From assembly GCA_914767715.1 (NCBI GenBank), contig OU612071.1, positions 27,527,681-27,591,680 on the forward strand: a stretch of DNA of 64,000 nt, given 5' to 3'. Both the position numbers and the translations under genes were made by a program. Under the pieces are notes generated by a model, which saw only the letters and a list, made by a program, of their open reading frames with translations, searched no databases and had not been told where the DNA came from. This DNA is from Membranipora membranacea. Lineage: Eukaryota > Bryozoa > Gymnolaemata > Cheilostomatida > Membraniporidae. Positions 35,291 to 47,039 of the stretch are shown here, piece by piece (positions within the stretch are counted from its first letter, which is position 1; every line of letters starts with the position of its first letter).

Positions 35291-36380
35291 ATGTGATCAT
35301 ATGTGATCCTATGTGATCCTATGTGATCCTATGTGATCCTATGTGATCCTATGTGATCCTATGTGATCCTATGTGATCCTATGTGATCCTATGTGATCCT
35401 CTGTGATCCTATGTGATCCTATGTGATCCTATGTGATCATATGTGATCATATGTGATCCTATGTGATCCTATGTGATCCTATGTGATCCTATGTGATCCT
35501 ATGTGATCTTATGTGATCTTATGTGATCCTCTGTGATCCTATGTGATCCTATGTGATCCTATGTGATCATATGTGATCATATGTGATCCTATGTGATCCT
35601 ATGTGATCCTATGTGATCCTATGTGATCCTATGTGATCCTATGTGATCCTATGTGATCCTATGTGATCCTATGTGATCCTATGTGATCCTATGTGATCCT
35701 ATGTGATCCTATGTGATCCTATGTGATCCTATGTGATCCTATGTGATCATATGTGATCCTATGTGATCCTATGTGATCTTATGTGATCCTCTGTGATCCT
35801 ATGTGATCCTATGTGATCCTATGTGATCATATGTGATCCTATGTGATCCTATGTGATCTTATGTGATCCTCTGTGATCCTATGTGATCCTATGTGATCCT
35901 ATGTGATCCTATGTGATCCTCTGTGATCCTATGTGATCCTATGTGATCTTATGTGATCCTATGTGATCCTATGCGATCCTATGCGATCCTATGCGATCCT
36001 ATGCGATCCTATGCGATCCTATGCGATCCTATGCGATCCTATGCGATCCTATGCGATCCTATGCGATCCTATGCGATCCTATGCGATCCTATGCGATCCT
36101 ATGCGATCCTATGCGATCCTATGCGATCCTATGCGATCCTATGCGATCCTATGCGATCCTATGCGATCCTATGCGATCCTATGCGATCCTATGCGATCCT
36201 ATGCGATCCTATGCGATCCTATGCGATCCTATGCGATCCTATGCGATCCTATGCGATCCTATGCGATCCTATGCGATCCTATGCGATCCTATGCGATCCT
36301 ATGCGATCCTATGCGATCCTATGCGATCCTATGTGATCCTATGGGATCCTATGTGATCCTATGTGATCCTATGTGATTCA
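35291..36380. repeat. 10-bp satellite, about 109 units
   Basis: Uninterrupted head-to-tail ATGTGATCCT units with occasional ATGTGATCAT, ATGTGATCTT and CTGTGATCCT variants. Positions 35971-36330 are 36 consecutive units of ATGCGATCCT. Every unit contains GATC. Because 30 bp is ten codons, all + frames stay open over the CG block; these are repeat artefacts. Confidence 0.98.
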
Positions 36381-36389
36381 ATAATCCCA

Positions 36390-38310
36390 CAAGATGGTTA
36401 GGTGTAATCCACCTTTATTTGGAAATAAAAATCTCAGAAACAATGAAATACTCTATCTGCAAATAATCGCACATTCTTGTACTATTTTATTATTTTGCAT
36501 CATCATTTTGTGATCTTTTCAAAGCGTTCTCTTACATTTCAACCCAAAGATTCTTTTTTTCCCTCAAATTTGAAGCATTGATGGGTCTTTTCAAGACAGT
36601 GGGTCTTCTACCATTAATTTTGTGTTGTTTGTTGCATGACTTTTCATGGTAATATTATGGTATAATAAAAACTTAAAATAAAATAATATTATGATTATCA
36701 TATAGCCCACATCTAGAAAAGGAAAATCTAAAATTATATCAGAAGGTTAATTATATCTATAAAACAAAACCATTTCAATTCTCATGTCTAAAATGCTACA
36801 TATCTTGAATCGAAAAGTATTTTCAGTTTGAAGTAAAAAAACATCAATTAATCTATAATATTCAATATTCAATATTTCATTGTGTTGTATTATTATTATT
36901 ACGTGAGCAATAAAAATTGTGGTAAAAATTAAAAATTGTCAGTAACTGGCTTGGTTGGTGTAAAAAGAGGAACAAATATAGATAAAACATGAAAAAATAT
37001 TACTAGTGGCTAAAATAACATACAATTCAGTTTCCTTGCACAGCATGCTCGAAAACAGTTTAACCTGAGAATGACACGGTGTTTGATAGTCTTATATCGA
37101 CCTGATGGTAGCTGGTCAATTGAAAACCGGTCTGACGCTAGAAGTCGCAGGCATCTGGTTTTCTGGTCGCAGGCATCTGGCATCCGGTATTGCTAGAGTC
37201 AAACTCACAGTCACCAAGGTAGCCTGCTAGACTGATCACTTTGTCCATGGCCTTCTTGGAAGTAGCTGATAGGTGACCATAGACACGATAGAGAAAAACA
37301 CATCCAATAAAGTGTTAATAATCATGTTTTTTAAAATAAAATCAAAAATTATAAATCCAAAATAATCTCATAAAAGTCAATCAAGGTCCATGTCGTCTTC
37401 CCGAGTTTCTCTTTTCTTGAATGTACATTTCTATTATATAATAAATGGTATAACAAAACTCTTTATATTGATTATGAGATTAAAATGATAACTTTTTTCT
37501 ATTTAGTTTTACAAACAGTGCTGAGGCCATGCTTATGCTTATGTGTGTCAGTGTATTAATAGCATTGCCAATCTGGCTGTTATTATATTTTTTTAGCACT
37601 TTATCCAAGTTGAGATCGGGTATGTGCACCATTTCATGGGTGTAATAACTGGTAGACAAAACGGCGCTGCAAGGTTAATCTTGGCCAATGTGTTGGCTCT
37701 GATTGGTGGGTGGGTGCCAGTTTATATAGCACTTTCAGAACGGACATTCGACCTTGGCATTTCTTAACTTTTAATGGAAGAATATTTTAAGCTTGCTTTA
37801 ATCTACTCAATTTAAATGACCAATCAGTAGATCGCCATTCAGAGCCAACCCATTGGCTAAGCTTTGCTCGGCTTCAAGATTTCAATTCTTATACATAAAG
37901 CTTTCTTACATATTTTAGGATGTTCATAAGACTGATGATTGCGAATATAAAACTGTAACTAACTAAAATTCTAACTAAAACTTGTGTATAACATCAACAT
38001 AATAGCAGCAGCTGTAACAGAGTACAAACTCACTGTCATCTACCATTGTCATAGGTAGGACACATAATTGATTTTATTTTATATGGTCCGTTGGTAAAAG
38101 AAAATAGGATGAAACATAGATAGTAATACTGTTGACAAGATTCAAGGACCCCAAAAAAAACTAATACTCTATTCGGGAAATAATAACTTGTCCTTTTAGC
38201 CTCAAGCTATGTATAAAGAGAAATTAACAAAACCCCCACTTTTTTACCTAAGCTTCATGAGGGGAGTGTCAGGTAGAGTGCAGATATACCTAAACAACAG
38301 GGACGAATGC
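36390..38310. other. Right arm, inverted match of 15803-17640
   Basis: Non-coding apart from the possible conserved exon ending at 37209 on the minus strand. The homology to the left arm is continuous here. Confidence 0.6.
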
Positions 38311-38500
38311 TGGTGAGGAGTGCTCAAAATCAATGGGGCTGGTCATTCATGACTGTCAAACCTATTGGCTTTGACATGAGGCCCAAGATTTATTGTTGTG
38401 AGCTCATTGTTGTGAGCTGCAAGCAACAAGCACCTAAAAAATCAAGCTCTCACTTTCTCTATTATATTATTTGAATTTCTTGTGATAATCATCGATTAAA

Positions 38501-40440
38501 ATGCCAAAAACAAAGCGCAAACGGACTAGGATCACTGATAGCGCCGATGGTGACAGACGTAAACGGCAAAGTAAAAAGATCAAATGCCTCAATAATGACC
38601 TTAAGAGCATACAGGCGTTGCAGAAAAGATCGACCAAACTGCAAGATCTGAACCTATCATAGAGGTCAAAGGAACACCATCAAACCCGCAGGTAATAATA
38701 ACATGCTGCCCATCAGCGTTTGAATTTCTGAAAACCCAGTTACACTCAAAATTGGATGAAAAAATCTCAATTTAAACATTCAAAGACAATGAGGACAGTT
38801 CTGGTCTGGTAGTTCATTCAATCACAAAAGCTGTAAATCAGGAAAATGAGAAGCTTTATGTTATCAATTTCTACAACACCACCAGTCGTATCCAAGTAAA
38901 TGGTACAAGTGATGTATCCATTTTCCTGGCCAACTACGAGAGGTATTGAGTGATTTAAACCAGGAAGATGTAGATCTAGGCAATTCTCTCATAAAATCAG
39001 CTTGCAAAAATGTCATTGATGATATGCATACAGAATGCAACCAAGGAGCCTCAACATCTGGACTACAAAGGCTTACATCAAAGAATGCTAGTAGTACGTC
39101 CATCATGCCACTACTTGCAATACAATAAACATTGAAATGGAATCCCAACAATCGATTTCATCAACTAGTATCAGCTCAACGTCGAAAATTCAAATCCCTG
39201 ACCTGAAGTTATCTTCTCCATATGATATAACTGAAATAACACACTGTCTCAAGTCATTGGAAACCAAGTAAATAAAAATGGAAAGAGAAATTCGTCAACT
39301 AAAAGATGAAAACCAGCATCTAAAGATACAGCTATCTTTGAAAAACCAAAGCACCAACGGCCCAGAATCATATAGGAGTGAAGTCTCCAAAAATATTGCA
39401 ACGCCACAATATCTGCCTTCACCAGGTAATACATCAACATTACCTGCATCACATTCTACAGGAAACCAAAGCAGACCACAAACACTGGAGTTTCAGACTT
39501 ACCACAAAGAGGAAAAGAGAATCCCAAGTAATGATTTTAAACCACACCAGTCTGTTGTAGTCTCGATCACAAAAGCGTCGTCAAAGTACACCAATTTCCA
39601 CAAGATAAAATACGACATACTATCATCAGGAAGTTTGGTTCAACCGTGATCCAAAAGGTCACAAGATACAACTTCCACTCTGAAAAACCAAAATTCATGA
39701 TCCAGCTTCAAAGTGAAGCAGCAGCAAAAGACCTTGTCTCTAAATGGGAAAACAACCTATTTGGGGGCTTAGCAGCGCGAACCACGATGCAACCCATAGA
39801 GACTTCCACCACTACTATCATAAAAGGTGTACCTTTAGATGTCGATGATAAGGAAGTTCTGGACGACATCCAACATCAATTTCCTGATACAGAACTAGAA
39901 CGGCTATATAAGCAAGAAAAAAAAAAGCTCTGCGCACTTCTGGTTAAATTCAAGACTAAAGAGATGTATCAGGAAGCGCTTAACCTTCACGATGGCTTTC
40001 TACTAAAATCTCAGCTTGTTACCGTCAATTTTGAAGCCATTATAAATGGCTAAGAACATTGATCCGCAAGAAATTCATCAGCAAAGATGTAGAGAATAGA
40101 TTTCCTAAACGGGATGATAAACTTATAAAAGTACCTTTTGACAACCTAATTCATGTAGTTGCAAGCAAATTCAATGGCTTACCTTACCATATCAGATCAG
40201 TTGACAAGTTTAAACACTTTAAAACAATGCTCATCAAAGAAATATACCAATCTATATACATTTTTATACACTTATTTTTTTTTCTTTTTTTGTATGTCAC
40301 ATCATGTAAAACATCTTTTCAAGATGATGTTGATGACAATAAAGTGATAAAAACGTTATCTTTTATGACGTGTTCTCCTTTCGAAGAAAAGGGCCCAACT
40401 CATGTTCTGACCCGGCACTCTTCAGGCAGTTGTTTCCTTT
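38501..40440 (+). pseudogene. Internally deleted LINE (ORF1-like plus ORF2 tail)
   Basis: The 5' part encodes a basic start (MPKTKRKRTRITD) and then LYVINFYNTTSRIQVNG, a pattern seen in ORF1 proteins of some LINEs, followed by a coiled-coil-like stretch (39278-39350). A further frame (39646-40053) contains KSQLVTVNFEAIING at its end. Directly after it, 40059-40260 encodes NGLPYHIRSVDKFKHFKTML, which resembles the C-terminus of LINE reverse transcriptases. The endonuclease and RT core are missing between them. Frameshifts separate the pieces. AATAAA is present at 40339. Confidence 0.55.
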
Positions 40441-40713
40441 GATACTCTCTACCACCTACCATGTGTATAACAGCTGAAATATTTTTTATTATCAATCTAT
40501 GACGGCTTAAGGAACGGCACAAACAAATTGTGTTGTTCAATATATCATCACCGGCATACCAACAATCTTACTTTTAATTGTGTCTGTCATATGACGTGAT
40601 GACACGGCCTTCACAAATGCAACTGCAATCTAGTTTTTTTATAATTAATTTTTAACTGTTACAATTTTTTCTCAGAATCCACAACTATATGTTGGGTAGA
40701 ACATATTTAAATT

Positions 40714-41181
40714 AGGGCTGTGAAAAAAATCGCGTTATTTAGAAGATTAACATGATTAATCAAAATTAAGATTAATCTGATTAATAGATGAATTTTAATC
40801 TTTAAAAAAACTTCTTTTTCTATCTTTTTTTCTCACTTTATTGGCTGTTGAGGACAATATGAACATGCAATATAGAGATAAAAGTATAGGACTATGCTGA
40901 TTGCAAGAAAAAGGTTCAAAAGTTTGGGCATGTTTTAAGAAAAACTAAAAACTAAAGGTGATTATATTTACATGTAGCTATGAAATAATGACTAAATCAC
41001 TCAACAAAAGTTTCATATTTTGAGAGAAAAGCTCATCAATAGGCCATATCTATAAAAAGATAATGTTGTTGCTTGATTTCTTCTTTGGTGATCAACCAGA
41101 TGAAGATTAAAAGTAAGAGTAATCGCAGATTAACTGAACATGTGAAGATTAAGATCAATTTTCTTTAATCTTGCACAGCCC
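40714..41181. mobile_element. MITE-like element with GGGCTGTG ends
   Basis: Begins AGGGCTGTGAAAAAAATC and ends CTTTAATCTTGCACAGCCCC, inverted ends of about 9-18 bp, with ATTAATC/GATTAA repeats inside next to both ends. Flanks are AAATTA and AATTTA. Looks like a non-autonomous hAT-like MITE; no coding capacity. Confidence 0.6.
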
Positions 41182-41184
41182 CAA

Positions 41185-42860
41185 TTTAATTGCAATTTTC
41201 AAGATCTAGGGTTTGGATGTATTGAAAATTGGTTACCCCACTATGCCAAGGTGTTACCGGCTAAGATTTTGCTCCTGTCAAACCGCCTTGGATACTATGT
41301 GGGACATGTCTATTGTTAGACAAAACATGGTAGTCCTGCTCATCAATTAGTAAGAATACTAACGCCCAGACTTGGTCAAGCGCATCTTGTGAAAGCGTCC
41401 CAAATTGCTCCTCAAACAAATTTTTCAAACAGTTATTATTTTTCAAAAATATGCTATTAGTGAACACCTCTCCAGGAAGATCAGAGACTGTGTGTGGTAT
41501 GAAATTCGAAGTTAAATCGATTCTAGGAAATTATTGAAAGCAATAACAGAAAAAATTTGATCCTACCTTCATTTATGTTCAAGCTTTCCCAAGAACAGTC
41601 CAATTATATGTGAAGTGATGACATTATGTCATGTGACATGACGCTGTTGTATACACCCAGAAGAACTCAAGTATTTTTCCCGGTACCTTTAGGATCTGGT
41701 TAGGAGGAATGGTGTGCCAGTGATAAATCCGGAAGAAGTGCTGGCACCGTTTACTGTTAGACCAAGTCAAACTCCTATGTTGCCTCATTAGTGGGTGATT
41801 ATCAATTATCAATATATAGCAGACACTAGATGATAGTCTCATCTATTTATCAGCTCAGTGGTTTTTCAAAGTGTCTCACTACAATACCAGGAGTTATCTC
41901 ACTGTTCTACAGAAACAAGCATGTGAGATTATTATCTCTTTCTTCACATCCCACTCAAGATATAAATAGGTAACAGTTAACATTAATGCCTATGCGCATA
42001 TTATATGAATAGGATATGCATCTGGTTGAAATTAAAGTCTCCAGAACACCCTGAAGCCGGATTTCAAATTTGAATCGATTAAATTTGTCGAATTCACAAC
42101 AATCATCATCTTGAAACTTGAACATTTGAAAGAAATACAAAAGTTGGCTAAGATGAAGATCATGAATTTCTCAACATTTCAAAACCAGCTGAACATTAAA
42201 TATTGACTCAAAATACCAGTAAGAGTTCAATAAGAAGCTTGAAGACTTATATCACGAAGGTAATCCTTATATTCTTTATACACTTCATAATTGACCCCCA
42301 TATTCATTGCAAATGTTCTTTTCCCATTAGGAGTCAAAAAAGAAACAAACAGCAAAAAAAGTCATGGACATAATTAATCTAACATAAACCAAAATAAATA
42401 AATCGTGTATATCAGTGATATACTTATCTGTTTGCTCCAGTTGTTTTATATCTTTGCTCTGGTTGTGTTATAGGTTTGCTCCGGTGGCATTTTATGTGTA
42501 TATATTCTGTTCAATCATACTGTCTGTAACTGTTACGTAGAGGTGGGTAAGATAAAATTTTGATAAGCAAACCTGGTGATATAGCCTCGAATGACCTCAT
42601 ATGACCAGTTAGATTTTATAATGTTCTCAAATGGAACATTTTAAGCCTTGTGTATCTCGACAATCGCATTTTATTTAAAAAAATCGCTTATATTACCTAT
42701 TCTGACGCGTAACATTTCATGAATTTTTTTATCTTCTATTCAAGAACAAGCTAGAGTGTGCAATGTTTTTATTGTTACATACAGTAATGGTCCATATAAT
42801 TGACCAACAGATTTTTATTCAGTATCATAGGGGTTTGTTCGTCCTAGGATCGATGAACAA
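41185..42860. other. Intergenic, two doubtful exons
   Basis: Minus-strand frames near 41261-41467 (LFEEQFGTLSQDALDQVW) and 41624-41842 (HPLMRQHRSLTWSNSK) look mildly protein-like but I recognise no family and cannot define splice sites. The rest is AT-rich. Confidence 0.3.
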
Positions 42861-43902
42861 TTTAAAGGGATCGTTGCGTCAGAAATTCCCTGTACCAAGG
42901 GATGGGCAGTAGATAGTTATTGCCCATGGCTTTCTATTTAACCCAAGTGATGTGTCTGGTTAATGACCCTGTGACATAGGAAGGTCCTCATAATATTGCT
43001 CATGACTCAAGGCAGTAATAACAAAGGCTATTCATGAATTATAGTGATGTTATTGAATTCATACAAATTGTCATATCTCGCAAACTGAATGGGATTTATC
43101 CAATGATTTTCTGTGTCCACTAATTGAAACAATGTCTGTCATCTAGAAGTAAAACTGTTTGCTAAATTCCATTTTTTATGAGTGACTCAATGGAACATTG
43201 TTTTGGTATTGCTCATGGATATACTAGGTAATTCGGTTGCTTTTCTCAGCATGGTCTTTGGATTAGCCAATGACATGTTAGTATTTTGTGTTTGTCTATT
43301 GATGCGCAGCTTTGTAGTCTGTTTAGGTAATGAAAGGTATCAGATAGTAAATTGGACACTATATTTATCGATGAGCAGGCAAATCTCTCAAGTACATTTT
43401 CAAAGGCTATAGGTAAACAACAAATAGTCAGCCAGCAATGATGCACTACTTTCGATCCGATAATTGACCACATAAATGAAACGGCTCATTCAAGCCCAGG
43501 TACGATAAAACTAAAAGCTGTCAACATTCATAGAAGGATATTATACGCATGATAATTAGGCTTCATTCTGGACCTGTAATACACTCTTATTTCTCCATAA
43601 GGATAAATACATTGACAGAGCAGAAACCACCCTATACTCTAAGTAAGTATTGCAAATAATATTTGATACGGTGTAGATTAAATTATTTTTGTCTAGTCGA
43701 GAAGTATTGCCCATTGGTATCGTGTTCATGATACAATGGGTGCTGCACTGCACCAGTAAAAAATGCCAATATGACCAGTAAAAGAAGCTGTTTAGTTTTG
43801 GATCGGTGGAACAACAAATAATGGTAAAGCAAACAACATCCTTGAGTCAAAAAGTTGGTCCTTAATTATCTTTCATCCATCATTGTGTCTTGTTTTACAG
43901 GT

Positions 43903-44159
43903 ATGCCAAACAGATGCATTGCAGCAGGTTGTGACAACACCCCTGTTAGTTCATCAGATTGGGAGAAAGCTGTCACACTTTTTTCCTTCCCAAAGGACTG
44001 TGCTATGCTCAACAAGTGGATAGCAAATGTAACGCTGACAAGGCCGTCGAACAAGCTCACATCAAAGTCGAAGCTATGTTCAAAACACTTTGATGATAAC
44101 GCTTTTGAAAACAAGGACGCCTATATAAACTCTCAACACTTCGGATTAACGCCGCCTAC
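43903..44159 (+). CDS. THAP domain exon of element B transposase
   Basis: After a TGTTTTACAG acceptor, ATG 43903 opens MPNRCIAAGCDNT, a classical THAP start. It is followed by FSFPKD, W in NKWI, LCSKHFDDNAF and LTPP, ending at a GTAAGT donor (44160). The C2CH zinc residues and the FP and W positions are all present. THAP domains place transposases on element ends. The continuation of the domain (LKKDAVPR) is in the next exon at about 44297, although the phase of the junction does not fit the obvious AG, so an alternative site or a small lesion is likely. Confidence 0.85.
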
Positions 44160-44296
44160 GTAAGTGTTAATCACAAATTAAAATACTTGTATCACATCAG
44201 GCTTGTCAGTGTGTTATGCGCTTTCGAAGAGACAAGACAGTATGATTGAACTTATCACATTTTCTGAATTCTGGTTTATTTTTTATCGGAATAAAG

Positions 44297-44451
44297 CTAA
44301 AAAAAGATGCTGTTCCTCGAGCTGGTAAACTCTTCAAAACCCCCGAGCCAGCGGTGCCTGAGGAAGGCAGCGGCAGTACTAGGGCCTTAAGACGGATTGT
44401 AATAGATATTCTCTCGCCATCTACAAGTGACAATGCGGAGGCATCTTTTAC
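44297..44451 (+). CDS. Second exon of element B transposase
   Basis: Encodes LKKDAVPRAGKLFKTPEP, the end of the THAP domain, then a Pro/Ser-rich linker to a GTACG donor at about 44452. Acceptor AATAAAG at 44296 is the nearest AG. Confidence 0.6.
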
Positions 44452-45199
44452 AGGTACGAATATTTTTTTTGTTCCTATCCATGCTTATTCTCTTACTCTG
44501 CTTAGATCTGATTGATTTGCAAGGAAAATCTGGTAGCATGAATGTAAATGTCACAAATTCTTCTGATGATTAATGGATAAATCAGGGTCAATGATAAGTA
44601 ATACGAGGTCATGATTAATCAAAGCAGTAAATGGCAATACCACATCATGATACACCTGTCTTATTTTAGCAAACACTTCATGTTTTGATAACAATTAGTG
44701 GTCATCAATCAATCCGCTGTTGGCCTCGTTTGCTCTTTCGTGGACGTTGACTTTGATCTGCAGCACAGTTGTGGTTGGATGAGTACTGTGGCGTGCCTTA
44801 CTTTTGATGGTTTTGCCCATATCAATAAAGAAGCAGTTAGCCTTCAAACTTGTGTTGTGCTGCGTCTGAAAACAGTCCTAAAATACGGGTCAGCTACAAT
44901 GAATCACAATTTCCGACTGTCATGTTTTGACATGGTATCATCTTGACGGGTCTTCATCTTGAGCTAACATTATCAATTAGTATATTTGACGCGATTATCC
45001 ATGATAGTGAATTTTATCTGCCACAAGAAAATAATGCCGTTTTGTTTGTTTGAGCCTTTGTAGAGTGCACTAGTCATGGGTGTGTATTTGTGATTCATTT
45101 CTATACAGCGAGGCAAAGTAAGATGATTGTGCGATGGAACGAATTGAAAGCAACAATGGGAATATTACAGCGTCTTTGAAACTGTTATGAATATTTTGA

Positions 45200-45592
45200 T
45201 ATGATGATAGGAATAAATTATAACGAGGATGGGTGTTCTGAACCAGATTCTGATACAGATGATACAGTCTCTGATATTCTCGACGATGACCCAGAATGGT
45301 TTCCAGAAGAGATGCAAGATCGGGATATACAATCTGGGTCAGCATCTCAGCTTCCAGATGAGTTCTTTGCAAAATATAGTCATCCTGAAGTTTGCTCCAA
45401 AAAATTTCTCCTTCGGTCACTATGCAATGGTCTCAAGGTAAACAATTTTTTCAAAATAATGTTGTTTTACCTGTTATACATCATATCGTAATCTTTGATA
45501 TCAATGTTTGTAACGAATTCACCTGATACATTACGATATTTGTTTCACGCATAGTCTTTTGTGTCAATTATGACTTGATCAGCAACTAAAGT

Positions 45593-45648
<56 letters not shown>

Positions 45649-46239
45649 AGTGATGATATTACAAGCTAGGCCGTCCCATAATAATATCTGCAAAATATGT
45701 TGAGTATGATGCATTTATTCACAATTTTAGAAACTTATTAGCTGGGCTGCATTATAATGAAAATGCCGATCGCGGGCTAATGTTGGATAGACAGGGGAAC
45801 CCTAAAATCGAAGTGAGATACATCAAGTGGCAAGGGGGCAAGCCAAAAATTCGTAAAGTCTACGAACTATCTACATCAAGTGAGTTCAGATTTTATATTA
45901 GGTACTTCACCAGCAAAAAACGCACAGAATTTGTTTACAATCATCAATTGGACATCCAAATTTGAGTTATTATTTATCTTTACCACATTCACAACATAGA
46001 GGCAATAATAATCATCATGGATGTACACTCATATTTTTCATGGACATATCCAATTTTTTTCTACAGACTGTGTATCACGTCTTCAACTTCAGCTACATCA
46101 AGTGATGACGACTAAAGATTTTTCACAGTTACCGACACTACCTGATGCACCTAATACAATGACTGACACACTGGACAAGGGAAATGCTTCCACTGCTCTT
46201 GCAACGTACCATGAAAGGAGCAGATTCCTTGTCATGTAA
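45200..46239 (+). pseudogene. C-terminal exons of element B transposase, catalytic region missing
   Basis: Three pieces: about 45210-45436 (acidic linker DSDTDDTVSDILDDDPEWF, then FFAKYSHPEVCSKKF), about 45731-45885 (LLAGLHYNENADRG ... KPKIRKVYEL) and about 46068-46239 (ending TAA). The middle piece matches element A LAVIDHNENTGR ... and element C LLLAAIHYNHNS ..., the conserved C-terminal block of the family. The blocks carrying GDGRxDSPGHS and TDGH are absent. The junction phases are not all consistent. A long TA run lies in the intron at 45595-45645. Confidence 0.6.
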
Positions 46240-46319
46240 ATGTTGCTAAGGCGCATATAATTCATTACTCAGGTTGGTGGCCCTGGAATGTGCAATTTTA
46301 GTCATTGTTCCATGTTTGA

Positions 46320-46994
46320 TTACAGTTGATCATCATTATCTGCCTCTTGTTGTGATTCGTTGCTATCAGCAGCTTCCTCAAATCCAATGTAGTTTCCTGA
46401 CTGAAAAACAGTTCTAATCTTTTTGGTGACACACTGAGGGATATGTCTCACATTTCCGTATATCCATACTGTAAACTGCCTGTATGCAATATACCTTCTT
46501 TTGGCATCGGTAAGTCTTTGGTTCCTTATACCAGGATGTCCAGCTTTTTGATACAAGTAGGCAACTCTAGCAAGCATTGTTGTATACAGGCATTGATGGA
46601 AAAATGATGGACGCAAAGTTATGCATTGATATCGCCCTGTATCTGCAAATAAAACGTTCTCAGCACACATTGCCTTTATTTCTTCAGACTCCTGGCAGCA
46701 GCTGACATCGAAGGAACTTTTGGCAAACTTTACTGGCACACAGCAACCATTACAGAGACACCAGTCTACAGCTGGGATACGCTGCTCATACAATCTCTGT
46801 CTTGCCTCCTTTCTCGCCTGCGCAGCGGCTAACTCTCCAGGTTGCGCTGGTTGTTCGTCACTCCATCCAGGAGAAACATTGCCTTTGTTTCGCCGATCAT
46901 TATTTGTTTGAAGCCGCTGTAGCCGCCCCAGAGCATAACCATCACCCTCACTGTCACTTGAACTTGAATCAGCGATGTTGAAACCCCTAGCCAT
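46320..46994 (-). CDS. P2X7 C-terminal (ballast)-domain-like protein of element B, single exon
   Basis: Uninterrupted frame of 224 residues from MARGFNIADSSSSD (ATG 46994; an upstream in-frame Met at 47033 is possible) to TAA. An acidic Ser/Asp-rich start and a basic helical linker lead into DWCLCNGCCVP, SCCQE, a further Cys and YQCIT, the zinc-binding cluster of the P2X7 cytoplasmic domain. Then follow YIAYRQFTVWIYGNVR, HIPQCVTKKIR and NYIGF, and an acidic tail. This is the best preserved copy in the window and has no channel domain. It lies 80 bases tail-to-tail from the element B transposase and inside the same TTAA boundaries. Role in the element is unknown; zinc- or DNA-binding, or a structural partner of the transposase, are guesses. 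Confidence 0.8.
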   Translation of the reverse strand: MARGFNIADSSSSDSEGDGYALGRLQRLQTNNDRRNKGNVSPGWSDEQPAQPGELAAAQARKEARQRLYEQRIPAVDWCLCNGCCVPVKFAKSSFDVSCCQESEEIKAMCAENVLFADTGRYQCITLRPSFFHQCLYTTMLARVAYLYQKAGHPGIRNQRLTDAKRRYIAYRQFTVWIYGNVRHIPQCVTKKIRTVFQSGNYIGFEEAADSNESQQEADNDDQL

Positions 46995-47039
46995 AATCAG
47001 CTTATGAATAAGAATGCCTTGGCATCTTTGCAATCAACC

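Larger units (their letters stand above)
26016..39490. repeat. Right arm of the giant imperfect palindrome
   Basis: Inverted partner of 11834-24803. Segments found only in this arm: 26347-27470 (tandem repeats), 28479-31757 (element E), 33548-34803 (unexplained 1.25-kb block) and the large expansion of the 10-bp satellite at 35291-36380. Beyond 39490 the LINE relic continues without a partner on the left. Confidence 0.9.

Noticed and set aside
35953-36376. Long open frames of repeated MRSYAILCDP in all + frames
   Set aside because: They are translations of the 10-bp satellite; 30 bp equals ten codons so all frames give the same peptide. No start context, splice site or family supports a protein.
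35291-36380. CRISPR-like array
   Set aside because: The repeat is 10 bp without spacers; eukaryotic satellite.
45595-45645. TA dinucleotide run as a regulatory element
   Set aside because: A plain microsatellite inside an intron; similar runs occur at 7938, 29090 and 52928.
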